From contig CALFYS010000055.1 of assembly GCA_937952245.1 (NCBI GenBank), positions 1-23,661 of the forward strand: a stretch of DNA of 23,661 nucleotides, given 5' to 3'. The notes under the pieces were generated by a model, which was given only the letters and a program-made list of their open reading frames with translations, searched no databases and was not told the DNA's origin. Positions 6,770-15,437 of this stretch are shown here, in pieces. Origin of the DNA: an uncultured Alphaproteobacteria bacterium. GTDB lineage: Bacteria; Pseudomonadota; Alphaproteobacteria; Puniceispirillales; UBA1172. The stretch's first letter is position 1, and each line of letters starts with the position of its first letter. A program made the translations under genes and the position numbers.

Positions 6770-7144
6770 ATTTCTGTTTTACATTCTGCTGAAAATTCAG
6801 CGCTTCTTGATGTGGTTTTATCATCACTTGATAATGATAAAGCCCAAGATATCGTCTCAATCCCTTTAACAGGGAAATCCACAATTGCTGATTATATGGT
6901 TATCGCCTCTGGGTCCTCATCGCGCCAGTTGATGGCTATGGCTGATCATTTGGAACGTGATTTAAAAGATCATGGCTCTCGACCCTATGGTTCGGAAGGC
7001 AGCAAAACAGGAGATTGGATCCTGATTGATGCTGGCGATGTGATTATCCACCTGTTCCGCCCTGAAGTGCGGGAATTTTATCAGCTGGAAAAAATGTGGA
7101 CTGACCAAGATGATGGTGAAGTGATCACCATCCACAGCGCTTAA
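6770..7144 (+). CDS. rsfS: Ribosomal silencing factor RsfS
   Basis: A protein of about 124 residues (from ATT) that binds L14 on the 50S subunit and blocks subunit joining when nutrients are short. The family signature is clear: LDNDKAQDIVSIPL, IADYMVIASGSSSRQ, and GDWILIDAGDVIIHLFRPEVREFYQLEKMW. I set the start at ATT 6770, seven bases after GAAGGAG. Starting at the first conventional codon, GTG 6812, would give 110 residues and remove part of the first helix (SALLDVVLSSLDNDKA), which homologues have. Other reading of the data: a real GTG start with a fortuitous upstream site. It lies with obgE, rlmH, rplU and rpmA, all concerned with the large subunit. Confidence 0.93.
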   Translation: MSVLHSAENSALLDVVLSSLDNDKAQDIVSIPLTGKSTIADYMVIASGSSSRQLMAMADHLERDLKDHGSRPYGSEGSKTGDWILIDAGDVIIHLFRPEVREFYQLEKMWTDQDDGEVITIHSA

Positions 7145-7201
7145 CACGCGTTATCCCCCCTTGCCGGTTTGTAGCGATTGGGGCGGATCAGGGAGACTGT
7201 T

Positions 7202-7657
7202 ATGAAACTTTCCATTGCCGCCGTTGGCCATGGTAAATCTGCTCCTGAACATCAATTGGCCATGAATTGGTTTGGCAAATTGCCCTATAAAGGCCAGTTT
7301 ATTGAAGTTGTTTCAAAAACGCCCGCGGGGGCTGACCGCCAAAAAGATGAAGGCACAAAGTTGCTTTCCGCCATGCCGAAATCAGCGTTTTTGGTCGCGC
7401 TTGACCCCTATGGCAAAGACACATCATCCGAAGAATTAGCCAAATTGATTGAAACACAGCGCGATCAAGGCATCCGCGATGCTGTTTTTGCCATTGGCGG
7501 GGCGGATGGCCATGACCCGTCATTATTAGAACGTGCTGATAAGAAAATCGCTTTTGGCCGCCAAACATGGCCGCATATGTTATTCCGTGCCATGCTGGCC
7601 GAACAGCTTTATCGGGCGGAAATGATTTTGATCAATCACCCCTATCATCACGCTTAA
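7202..7657 (+). CDS. rlmH: 23S rRNA (pseudouridine-1915-N3)-methyltransferase RlmH
   Basis: A 151-residue SPOUT-class methyltransferase that uses S-adenosylmethionine to methylate pseudouridine 1915 in helix 69 of 23S rRNA, on assembled 70S ribosomes. The C-terminal knot segments are clear: VFAIGGADGHD and then TWPHMLFRAMLAEQLYRAEMILINHPYH. Family members usually end HPYHR; here it is HPYHHA. The ATG at 7202 is chosen because AGGGAG (7190-7195) stands six bases before it; a TTG eight codons upstream has no such site. It follows rsfS by 57 bases, the usual rsfS-rlmH pairing, and probably shares its transcript. Confidence 0.96.
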   Translation: MKLSIAAVGHGKSAPEHQLAMNWFGKLPYKGQFIEVVSKTPAGADRQKDEGTKLLSAMPKSAFLVALDPYGKDTSSEELAKLIETQRDQGIRDAVFAIGGADGHDPSLLERADKKIAFGRQTWPHMLFRAMLAEQLYRAEMILINHPYHHA

Positions 7658-7720
7658 AATTAAGGCGGAATGCCTTGATCTTATGCTGGTCACGAGGCCT
7701 TCACTGGCGTATAGAACAGT

Positions 7721-9244
7721 ATGAATAAAAACCAAACAAAACCTGTTGTTTTATTGATTATGGATGGGTGGGGCCATCGCGAAGATGAAGCCCATAACGC
7801 TGTCCGTTTGGCCAACACACCGGTGATCGACCGCCTTGATCAGACCGTGCCAAAATCTTTTCTTCTGGCATCGGGCCCCGCTGTTGGTTTGCCCGAAGGC
7901 CAAGTCGGGAATTCAGAAGTTGGCCATATGACCATTGGCGCGGGGCGTATCATCAAACAAGACCTTGCCCGTATTGATGACGCGGTGGAATCAGGTGAAT
8001 TTTTTGAAAACCCTGCCCTTGATGATTTTGCTGATCAGCTCAAGCCCCATGGCGGCACGGCGCATATCATGGCGCTGGTCTCCCCTGGCGGGGTGCATAG
8101 CCGTGATGCCCATATTTTGGCGCTCGCGGAAGCGTTAACAAGCCGCGGGGTCAAGGTTGCTGTTCATGCCTTCACCGATGGCCGTGATACCTTGCCTCGC
8201 CTTGCTGTCAGAACATTACCGCAATTTGCCGCCGCCTTGCCAGAAGGCGCTGTTCTGGCGACCGTCACTGGCCGTTATTATGCCATGGATCGGGACAATC
8301 GCTGGGAGCGAACGGAAGCGGCGTATCAAGCCATGACCCATGGTCAAGCTGATTGCCGCGCCAACACCCCAGAAGACGCCATGAAGCAAGGTTATGACAA
8401 CGGCGTTGGTGATGAATTTATCCCCGCCACCATCATTGGTGATTATCAAGGCATGGCGGATGGAGACGCGGTGGTAATGGGCAATTTCCGCGCGGATAGG
8501 GCGCGTCAGATCATGGCGGCTTATGCGCTGGATACGGCAGGGTTTGATACATCGAACCGCCCGAAACTGAAGCCCGCCATGGGGCTGGTCTCCTATTCCG
8601 ATGAACTCGATGAAGCCATGTCTTTGATCTTTGGTCCGCCAGAGATTACCAACACATTAGGTGAGGTTGTGGCCAGCCATGGGCGGCACCAATTGCGCTT
8701 GGCGGAAACCGAAAAATACCCCCATGTGACGTTCTTTTTAAATGGCGGCGTGGAAAGGAAAGCCCATGGCGAAGACCGGAGTTTAATTCCATCCCCAAAA
8801 GTCGCCACCTATGATCTGCAACCTGAGATGAGCGCCGATGGCGTCCTCAACGATTTGCTGGCCGCCATCAATGATCAGAACCATGATTTGATCATCGTCA
8901 ATTTTGCCAACCCCGATATGGTGGGGCACACAGGCGATTTAGACGCCGCGATTAAAGCGGTGGAAACGGTGGACCATGCCGTTGGTCAAGCGGTTGCCGC
9001 CATCGAAGCGGTTGGCGGGGCCATGATCGTCACCGCCGATCATGGCAATTGTGACATCATGTGGGATGAGTTTGCCAATTCACCCCATACTGCCCATAGT
9101 TATAACCCTGTTCCGGCCTATTTGATTGGTGGTAAGGGTAAAACTTTGGCCGATGGCGGGCTTAGTGATTTAGCGCCGACTCTCCTTGAGTTGATGGATT
9201 TGCCCATCCCCCAAGAAATGACTGGCCAATCCTTATTGAAATAG
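7721..9244 (+). CDS. gpmI: 2,3-bisphosphoglycerate-independent phosphoglycerate mutase
   Basis: A 507-residue cofactor-independent mutase, typical in length, which interconverts 3- and 2-phosphoglycerate in glycolysis and gluconeogenesis using two Mn ions. The alkaline-phosphatase-like domain begins with MDGWG (Asp15). The phosphoserine nucleophile is Ser65 in GNSEVGHMTIGAGR. HAFTDGRDT and GRYYAMDRD follow in the transferase domain. The C-terminal metal ligands lie in NFANPDMVGHTGD and TADHGNCD. There is no obvious Shine-Dalgarno sequence before the ATG at 7721. It sits between rlmH and ctpA, with short hairpins AAGGC/GCCTT (7662-7676) before it and GCCTTG/CAAGGC (9251-9277) after it. Confidence 0.98.
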   Translation: MNKNQTKPVVLLIMDGWGHREDEAHNAVRLANTPVIDRLDQTVPKSFLLASGPAVGLPEGQVGNSEVGHMTIGAGRIIKQDLARIDDAVESGEFFENPALDDFADQLKPHGGTAHIMALVSPGGVHSRDAHILALAEALTSRGVKVAVHAFTDGRDTLPRLAVRTLPQFAAALPEGAVLATVTGRYYAMDRDNRWERTEAAYQAMTHGQADCRANTPEDAMKQGYDNGVGDEFIPATIIGDYQGMADGDAVVMGNFRADRARQIMAAYALDTAGFDTSNRPKLKPAMGLVSYSDELDEAMSLIFGPPEITNTLGEVVASHGRHQLRLAETEKYPHVTFFLNGGVERKAHGEDRSLIPSPKVATYDLQPEMSADGVLNDLLAAINDQNHDLIIVNFANPDMVGHTGDLDAAIKAVETVDHAVGQAVAAIEAVGGAMIVTADHGNCDIMWDEFANSPHTAHSYNPVPAYLIGGKGKTLADGGLSDLAPTLLELMDLPIPQEMTGQSLLK

Positions 9245-9315
9245 CCATCTGCCTTGATCTTGCCCTGATTCCAAGGCAACATAGAAATGTAATAAATTTG
9301 ACTTAGGATTTTTGA

Positions 9316-10650
9316 ATGTTTTCGCCTTTTTCATCATATCGGATGAATCGTATCGCCGATATTGCTTTAAAATCTTTTGCTCTTTTCGGCATTGCTGTTT
9401 TTGGCGCGCTGGCGTTGTTTTTTATCAACCCCACGCAATCCATCAGCCAGTCTTCCACCGATGATGAAACCTACCGTCAATTGTCCTTATTCGGCGATGC
9501 TTTTCAGTTGATCCGCGATGATTATGTTGAAGACATTGAAGATGAAACTCTGATCAGCAACGCCATCAACGGTATGCTCAGCTCACTTGATCCTCATTCC
9601 AGTTATCTGCCTGATAATGATTTCAAAAAGATGCGGGAACGCACCAAAGGTGAGTTTGGCGGTCTTGGGATTGAGATCACCATGGAAGATGGCTATGTCA
9701 AAGTCGTCTCACCGATTGATGATACACCGGCGGCAAAAGCAGGGATTAAGGCTGGCGACCTGATCGTTCGAATCGAAGACGATGACGTTTTGGGCATGAC
9801 GTTGTCTGAAGCTGTTGCATTGATGCGCGGGCCCGTGGGCAGTGATATTACGGTCACGGTTCGGCGCGGGCCGAATAATTTCTTTGATGTGACCATCACC
9901 CGCGACGTTATTAAAATGCGGTCAGTCCGCCATGAAAGTTTTGATCATGTCGGCTATATCCGCGTCACCACCTTTTCGGAGCAAACCACCCCGGGTCTGA
10001 AAAAAGCCATTGATGCGCTTCGTGAAGAACATGGTGATGCGCTTGATGGCATCGTTCTTGACCTCAGAAACAACCCAGGCGGTCTTCTGCGCGAGGCAAT
10101 CTCTGTCTCTGACGCGTTCCTTGAAGAAGGTGAGATTGTTTCCACCCGAGGCCGCAAAGACAACCAGAACAGCCGCCATTACGCCACTTCCGGCGATTTG
10201 CTGGATGGTCTGCCGCTTGTTGTCTTGATCAATTCCGGTTCGGCATCCGCCTCTGAAATTGTGGCAGGGGCGTTGAAAGACCATCAACGTGCCATCATTA
10301 TGGGGACACGTTCCTTCGGCAAAGGTTCGGTTCAAAGCATTATTCCCATGCCGGGGCATGGCGCTATTCGCATCACCACCGCGCGTTATTACACGCCATC
10401 AGGCGTGTCCATTCAATCCACGGGGATTGAGCCTGATATTGAAGTGGAATTGGCCGTGGTTGAAGATTTGGAAGATGGCGCGGTGAGAGAGGAAGACCTG
10501 CGCGGCGCGCTTGATAATTCGGGCGAAAATGACAATGAGGATACGGCCGAAGACGACGAAAAAGAGCCGATCAATATGCGCGACTATCAATTGTCACGTG
10601 CCATTGACCTGATCCAAGGTGTTCAAATTTTCAAAAGCCTCAATCAATAG
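9316..10650 (+). CDS. ctpA: C-terminal processing (tail-specific) protease, S41 family
   Basis: A 444-residue S41A peptidase held in or exported across the inner membrane, acting in the periplasm. A hydrophobic segment at about 17-38 is a signal anchor or signal peptide. A PDZ domain covers about 112-190 (GEFGGLGIEI, AGIKAGDLI). The protease core has LDLRNNPGG (248-256). The catalytic dyad is Ser311 in GSASASE and Lys336 in SFGKGS, 25 residues apart as in the family. An acidic stretch (382-417) precedes the C terminus. The ATG at 9316 has AGGA seven bases upstream. In related genomes an EnvC-like M23 peptidase usually precedes ctpA; here gpmI is immediately upstream instead. Confidence 0.97.
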   Translation: MFSPFSSYRMNRIADIALKSFALFGIAVFGALALFFINPTQSISQSSTDDETYRQLSLFGDAFQLIRDDYVEDIEDETLISNAINGMLSSLDPHSSYLPDNDFKKMRERTKGEFGGLGIEITMEDGYVKVVSPIDDTPAAKAGIKAGDLIVRIEDDDVLGMTLSEAVALMRGPVGSDITVTVRRGPNNFFDVTITRDVIKMRSVRHESFDHVGYIRVTTFSEQTTPGLKKAIDALREEHGDALDGIVLDLRNNPGGLLREAISVSDAFLEEGEIVSTRGRKDNQNSRHYATSGDLLDGLPLVVLINSGSASASEIVAGALKDHQRAIIMGTRSFGKGSVQSIIPMPGHGAIRITTARYYTPSGVSIQSTGIEPDIEVELAVVEDLEDGAVREEDLRGALDNSGENDNEDTAEDDEKEPINMRDYQLSRAIDLIQGVQIFKSLNQ

Positions 10651-10662
10651 AGTATCAAAGCC

Positions 10663-11133
10663 ATGATTGATTATGACCTCCGCCCCTATCGGCCTTGTGT
10701 TGGGATTGTGTTGATCAACACATCCAAACAGGTATTTGTTGGCCAGCGTTTGGACAATAGCGTTGAAGCTTGGCAAATGCCGCAGGGCGGTATTGATGAC
10801 GGCGAGACCGCGGTTGAAGCCGGCTTCCGTGAAATGATGGAAGAGATTGGCACGAATAACGCTGAGATTATTGCTGAACACTCACAATGGCTGGATTATG
10901 ACATTCCGATCAATCTAGCCAACCGTCTCTGGCAAGGCCAGTTCAAAGGCCAAAGCCAAAAATGGCTGGCTTTTCACTACTTAGGTGATGACAGCGATAT
11001 TAATATCAATACCGCTGAACCTGAATTCCGCGCATGGAAATGGGCAGAACCAGAAGCCCTGCCCAATCTAGCCGTCCCGTTTAAAAGAGACGTTTATCAA
11101 AATATTATCAGCGAGTTTGCTGAGCTGTTTTAA
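10663..11133 (+). CDS. rppH: RNA pyrophosphohydrolase (Nudix)
   Basis: A 156-residue Nudix hydrolase that removes pyrophosphate from mRNA 5' triphosphate ends and so starts RNA decay; alphaproteobacterial homologues were first named invasion protein IalA. The Nudix box is complete, starting GGIDDGET and running through REMMEEIG, matching Gx5Ex7REUxEExGU. It opens with YRPCVGIVLIN and the QMPQGGI motif, which are RppH-typical. It begins 12 bases after ctpA and probably shares its transcript. Its TAA stop overlaps the atpC stop on the other strand, leaving no room for a terminator between them. Confidence 0.95.
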   Translation: MIDYDLRPYRPCVGIVLINTSKQVFVGQRLDNSVEAWQMPQGGIDDGETAVEAGFREMMEEIGTNNAEIIAEHSQWLDYDIPINLANRLWQGQFKGQSQKWLAFHYLGDDSDININTAEPEFRAWKWAEPEALPNLAVPFKRDVYQNIISEFAELF

Positions 11134-11501
11134 GCGGCCATTTCAGCCAGAACAGCTTTCAGGAAATCAATATCGTTTTCCTGACCGCTTTCTTCGGCTG
11201 TTTTTAACTGCGCTTCAACAGCGGCTTTGTTATCAGCATCCAGCTTTTCAGCGCGTTCCACCAAAATGGTGCAACGGTCTTCGGCAACATCAGCAATGCC
11301 GCCGTCAACCATGATGCGATCAGTCACTTGGCCATTGTCATGCACCTCAACGACACCGCGCTGAAGCGTGGAGATCAAAGGCGCGTGGCGTGGCAAAACA
11401 CCAAACAGACCTTCAACACCCGGGGCAACAACCATCCCAGCATCACGAGAAATCATGATGCGGGCTGGGGTGACCAGTTCAAATGCAGTTGTATCAGCCA
11501 T
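11130..11501 (-). CDS. atpC: ATP synthase F1 epsilon subunit
   Basis: A 123-residue epsilon subunit, slightly short for the family, which forms part of the central stalk and can inhibit ATP hydrolysis. The N-terminal beta-sandwich is recognisable from FELVTPARIM, APGVEGLFGVLPRHAPLIS and GGIADVAEDRCTILVE. The C-terminal helical part is about 40 residues. The ATG at 11501 has GAGGG upstream. It is last in atpHAGDC, 34 bases after atpD. Its stop codon and that of rppH occupy the same four bases on opposite strands. Confidence 0.96.
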   Translation of the reverse strand: MADTTAFELVTPARIMISRDAGMVVAPGVEGLFGVLPRHAPLISTLQRGVVEVHDNGQVTDRIMVDGGIADVAEDRCTILVERAEKLDADNKAAVEAQLKTAEESGQENDIDFLKAVLAEMAA

Positions 11502-11535
11502 AATCTAAGCCCTCAAAACTTATGCTGAGCAGCAA

Positions 11536-12960
11536 TTATGCTGCTTCAGCGGCCAGTTTCTTCCCTTTTTCGATTGCTTCTTCAATGGTGCCGACCATGT
11601 AGAATGCTGCTTCTGGCAGATCATCATAGTCACCATTAACGATGCCGGAGAAGCCTTTGATGGTGTCTTCCAGAGATACCAGTTTACCAGGCGCGCCGGT
11701 GAAGACTTCAGCAACGTGGAATGGCTGAGACAGGAAGCGCTGAATCTTACGGGCGCGAGCCACGGTCAGCTTATCTTCTTCTGACAATTCATCCATACCA
11801 AGGATGGCGATAATATCCTGAAGTGACTTATACTGCTGCAGCACTTCCTGAACGCGGCGGGCGATGGCGTAATGTTCATCACCAACAATGCGCGGGTCAA
11901 GCATACGTGAGGTTGAATCCAATGGATCCACCGCAGGATAAATCCCCAATTCAGCAATCTGACGTGACAGAACTGTTGTCGCGTCCAAGTGGGCGAATGA
12001 TGTTGCAGGTGCCGGGTCAGTCAAGTCATCAGCAGGCACGTAAATCGCCTGAACTGAGGTGATTGAACCTTTACGTGTTGTTGTAATACGTTCCTGCAAA
12101 GCACCCATATCGGTTGCCAAAGTAGGCTGGTAACCCACCGCTGAAGGGATACGACCCAAGAGCGCGGACACTTCTGAACCAGCCTGTGTAAAGCGGAAGA
12201 TGTTATCAACGAAGAACAACACGTCCTGGCCTTCTTCATCACGGAAATATTCCGCCAAGGTCAAACCTGTCAGCGCCACACGAGCACGGGCACCTGGAGG
12301 TTCGTTCATCTGACCGTAAACGAGGGCTGCTTTTGAGCCATCGCCTTCGGTGTCGATAACGCCTGATTCCACCATTTCGTGGAACAAGTCATTCCCTTCA
12401 CGAGTACGTTCACCAACACCGGCGAATACAGAATAACCACCGTGGGCTTTCGCGACGTTGTTGATCAATTCCATGATCAAAACAGTCTTGCCCACACCGG
12501 CACCACCGAAGAGGCCAATCTTACCACCCTTAGCGTAAGGCGCGAGCAAATCCACAACCTTAATCCCTGTCACCAAAATCTCAGCTTCTGTTGACTGGTC
12601 AACATATTCAGGGGCAGGACGGTGAATAGCATAAGATGTCTTAGCTTTAACAGGCTTGCCTTCATCAACAGGCTCACCGATAACGTTCAGAATACGGCCG
12701 AGTGTTTCAGGGCCAACAGGAACAGTGATCGGGGCGCCAGTGTCTGTGGCTTCCTGACCGCGAACCAAACCTTCGGTTGAGTCCATAGCGATACAGCGAA
12801 CGCCCTGTTCACCAAGGTGCTGTGCCACTTCCAAAACAAGCCGCTGTCCGTTGTTATCAACTTCAACAGCGTTCAGAATTGGCGGCAGTTCACCGTCAAA
12901 GTCCACATCGACAACCGCGCCGATGATCTGGGTAATTTTACCGTTTGCGTTTTTAGCCAT
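11536..12960 (-). CDS. atpD: ATP synthase F1 beta subunit
   Basis: The 474-residue catalytic subunit of F1 on the cytoplasmic side of the inner membrane. The P-loop GGAGVGKT is at about 152-159. The catalytic glutamate is in GERTREGND, and the DELSEEDK segment lies near the C terminus. I chose the ATG at 12960, which has GGAG about eight bases upstream and gives the usual N terminus (MAKNANGKITQIIGAVVDV). An in-frame GTG at 12990 would add ten residues without a good ribosome binding site. It is separated from atpG by 32 bases. Confidence 0.98.
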   Translation of the reverse strand: MAKNANGKITQIIGAVVDVDFDGELPPILNAVEVDNNGQRLVLEVAQHLGEQGVRCIAMDSTEGLVRGQEATDTGAPITVPVGPETLGRILNVIGEPVDEGKPVKAKTSYAIHRPAPEYVDQSTEAEILVTGIKVVDLLAPYAKGGKIGLFGGAGVGKTVLIMELINNVAKAHGGYSVFAGVGERTREGNDLFHEMVESGVIDTEGDGSKAALVYGQMNEPPGARARVALTGLTLAEYFRDEEGQDVLFFVDNIFRFTQAGSEVSALLGRIPSAVGYQPTLATDMGALQERITTTRKGSITSVQAIYVPADDLTDPAPATSFAHLDATTVLSRQIAELGIYPAVDPLDSTSRMLDPRIVGDEHYAIARRVQEVLQQYKSLQDIIAILGMDELSEEDKLTVARARKIQRFLSQPFHVAEVFTGAPGKLVSLEDTIKGFSGIVNGDYDDLPEAAFYMVGTIEEAIEKGKKLAAEAA

Positions 12961-12992
12961 AGCGAAGTGCTCCGGTTGTTTATGGGACACGC

Positions 12993-13877
12993 TTAAAGCG
13001 CTTCTGCCCCAGAGATGATTTCAATCAGTTCGGTGGTGATGGCCGCCTGACGGCTACGGTTGTATTCCATAGTCAGACGATCAATCAGATCACCAGCATT
13101 ACGAGTTGCGTTATCCATTGCTGTCATCCGTGCCGCCAGTTCACTGGCTGAAGATTCAAGGATTGACGCATAGATTTGGGTGGTCAATGCGCGTGGCAAC
13201 AGATCACTTAAGACTGCATTTTCATCAGGCTCATATTCATTAGGCGCAATCGCACCTTCTGATTCTTCTGTTTCTTCGGCATTGTCAATTTCCGCAGGCA
13301 CCAGCGACGTGAAGGTCACATCCTGAGCAATTGCAGAAACAAATTTGTTGAAGACGATCGAACACGTATCAATCTCACCAGCCTCAAGCATCGCCTGAAT
13401 CCGCTGGCTGATCATATCGGCGTCGCTGAACTGAACGCTTGTGCCTTGAACATTCTCAAGGGTTTCAACGAAAATATCGCTAAATTCACGCTTCAGCGCA
13501 TCGGTAGCCTTACGGCCAACCATCAGCAGACGAACCGTTTTGCCCTGGGCTTGCAAGTCCAGCACTTGACGGCGTGTTGACCGGATGATGCCACCGTTAA
13601 AACCACCGCAAAGCCCGCGGTCAGCAGAAACAACAACCAGCAAGTGATTGTCATTTTTGCCATTACCAACCAGCAATTGCGGGGCTGATGATGTATCAGC
13701 CTTGGCCGCGAGTGACGCGATCATCGCGCTCATCCGTGATGAATAGGGGCGGGCTTGTTCCGCATTTTCCTGCGCACGGCGCAGTTTTGCCGCCGCCACC
13801 ATCTTCATCGCAGAGGTGATCTTCTGCGTGGATTTCACGCTTTTGATCCGATTTTTTAGGTCCTTAAGGTTGGCCAT
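12993..13877 (-). CDS. atpG: ATP synthase F1 gamma subunit
   Basis: The 294-residue rotor subunit that couples proton flow through Fo to catalysis in the alpha-beta hexamer. The N-terminal helix LKDLKNRIKSVKSTQKITSA and the C-terminal helix ending MEYNRSRQAAITTELIEI are canonical; these two form the coiled coil inside the hexamer. The central segment DRGLCGGFN is also typical. An acidic stretch rich in Glu and Asp near residues 193-215 is more variable between species. The ATG at 13877 is preceded by GGAGAGG. It is 24 bases downstream of atpA within the operon. Confidence 0.98.
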   Translation of the reverse strand: MANLKDLKNRIKSVKSTQKITSAMKMVAAAKLRRAQENAEQARPYSSRMSAMIASLAAKADTSSAPQLLVGNGKNDNHLLVVVSADRGLCGGFNGGIIRSTRRQVLDLQAQGKTVRLLMVGRKATDALKREFSDIFVETLENVQGTSVQFSDADMISQRIQAMLEAGEIDTCSIVFNKFVSAIAQDVTFTSLVPAEIDNAEETEESEGAIAPNEYEPDENAVLSDLLPRALTTQIYASILESSASELAARMTAMDNATRNAGDLIDRLTMEYNRSRQAAITTELIEIISGAEAL

Positions 13878-13901
13878 AATCCCTCTCCGAGTCCGCCGTC
13901 C

Positions 13902-15437
13902 TTACGCGAATGATTTAGCGTAACCGTCGATCTCAGCGGACAGTTTGGCTTTGGTGTCATCAGAGATGGCTTTTTCATCACGAATAGCCGTCAAGATGGC
14001 CGCGCCAGCGGAACGCATATGATCGAGAAGACCCGCTTCAAAACGGTTCACATCAGCCAATGGCAGGTTATCAAGATAACCGTTCACACCGGCGAAGATG
14101 GAAACAACCTGTTCTTCAACTGGCATTGGGCTGTACTGAGCCTGCTTCAAGAGTTCTGTCAGGCGTGAGCCACGATCCAACAGTTTCCGTGTTGAGGCAT
14201 CCATATCAGAAGCGAACTGAGCGAAGGCGGCCATTTCACGATACTGGGCCAGTTCAAGTTTAATTGAACCCGCAACCTGTTTCATGGCTTTAATCTGAGC
14301 CGCTGAACCCACACGGGATACAGACAGACCAACGTTCACCGCAGGACGAATACCCTGATAGAACAGTTCAGTTTCCAAGAAGATCTGACCATCGGTAATT
14401 GAAATCACGTTGGTCGGAATAAAGGCAGATACGTCACCACCCTGAGTTTCAATAACAGGCAGAGCGGTCAATGAACCAGCGCCGTTATCGTCATTCAGTT
14501 TCGCCGCACGTTCAAGCAAACGTGAGTGCAGGTAGAAAACGTCACCCGGATACGCTTCACGGCCCGGAGGACGACGAAGCAACAATGACATCTGGCGATA
14601 AGCAACAGCCTGCTTGGACAGATCGTCATAAACGATCACAGCGTGCATGCCGTTATCACGGAAATATTCACCCATGGCACAAGCGGTATATGGTGCCAAG
14701 AACTGCAATGGTGCAGGGTCAGACGCGGTCGCGGCAACAACGATCGAATATTCCATCGCGCCGTTTTCTTCCAAGGTCCGAACGATCTGGGCAACAGTTG
14801 AACGCTTCTGGCCAACCGCAACATAGATGCAGAACAATTTCTTGGTGTCATCTTTGCCAGCGGCGTCATTGACGCTTTTCTGGTTGATGAATGTATCAAC
14901 AGCAATCGCGGTTTTACCTGTCTGGCGGTCACCAATGATCAATTCCCGCTGACCACGGCCAATCGGGATCAAACTGTCAATCGCCTTTAGACCTGTCTGC
15001 ATAGGCTCATGCACAGATTTCCGCGGCATAATGCCTGGGGCTTTGACTTCCACCCGGCGGCGCTCACCACCATCGATTGGGCCTTTGCCATCAATTGGGT
15101 TGCCCAAGCCATCGACAACACGGCCAAGCAGGCCCTTGCCAGTGGGGACATCCACAATCGCGCCTGTACGGCGAACAATGTGGCCTTCTTTAATAGAACG
15201 GTCATCACCGAAGATCACGATACCGACATTGTCGCTTTCGAGGTTCAGTGCCATACCTTTAATGCCACCGTCGAATTCCACCATTTCACCAGCGCGGACT
15301 TCATCGAGGCCATGGACACGGGCAATACCGTCACCAACAGAGAGCACACGGCCCACTTCAGCGACTTCTGCCTCATTTCCAAAATTGGCAATTTGTTCTT
15401 TCAGGATTGCTGAAATCTCAGCGGCGCGAATATCCAT
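13902..15437 (-). CDS. atpA: ATP synthase F1 alpha subunit
   Basis: The 511-residue non-catalytic nucleotide-binding subunit of F1, of usual length. The P-loop GDRQTGKT is at 169-176. The segments VGDGIARVHGLDEV (34-47), YRQMSLLLRRPPGREAYPGD and the conserved SVSRVGSAAQ are all present. It starts at ATG 15437, which shares one base with the stop codon of atpH (TAATG), so translation is probably coupled. GAAGGG stands upstream as ribosome binding site. Confidence 0.98.
   Translation of the reverse strand: MDIRAAEISAILKEQIANFGNEAEVAEVGRVLSVGDGIARVHGLDEVRAGEMVEFDGGIKGMALNLESDNVGIVIFGDDRSIKEGHIVRRTGAIVDVPTGKGLLGRVVDGLGNPIDGKGPIDGGERRRVEVKAPGIMPRKSVHEPMQTGLKAIDSLIPIGRGQRELIIGDRQTGKTAIAVDTFINQKSVNDAAGKDDTKKLFCIYVAVGQKRSTVAQIVRTLEENGAMEYSIVVAATASDPAPLQFLAPYTACAMGEYFRDNGMHAVIVYDDLSKQAVAYRQMSLLLRRPPGREAYPGDVFYLHSRLLERAAKLNDDNGAGSLTALPVIETQGGDVSAFIPTNVISITDGQIFLETELFYQGIRPAVNVGLSVSRVGSAAQIKAMKQVAGSIKLELAQYREMAAFAQFASDMDASTRKLLDRGSRLTELLKQAQYSPMPVEEQVVSIFAGVNGYLDNLPLADVNRFEAGLLDHMRSAGAAILTAIRDEKAISDDTKAKLSAEIDGYAKSFA

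Noticed and set aside
7671..9261. The same 12 bases TGCCTTGATCTT at 7671-7682 and 9250-9261, flanking gpmI
   Set aside because: Several identical 12-mers are expected by chance in a window of this size, and the flanking sequence does not align well enough to claim a repeat element.
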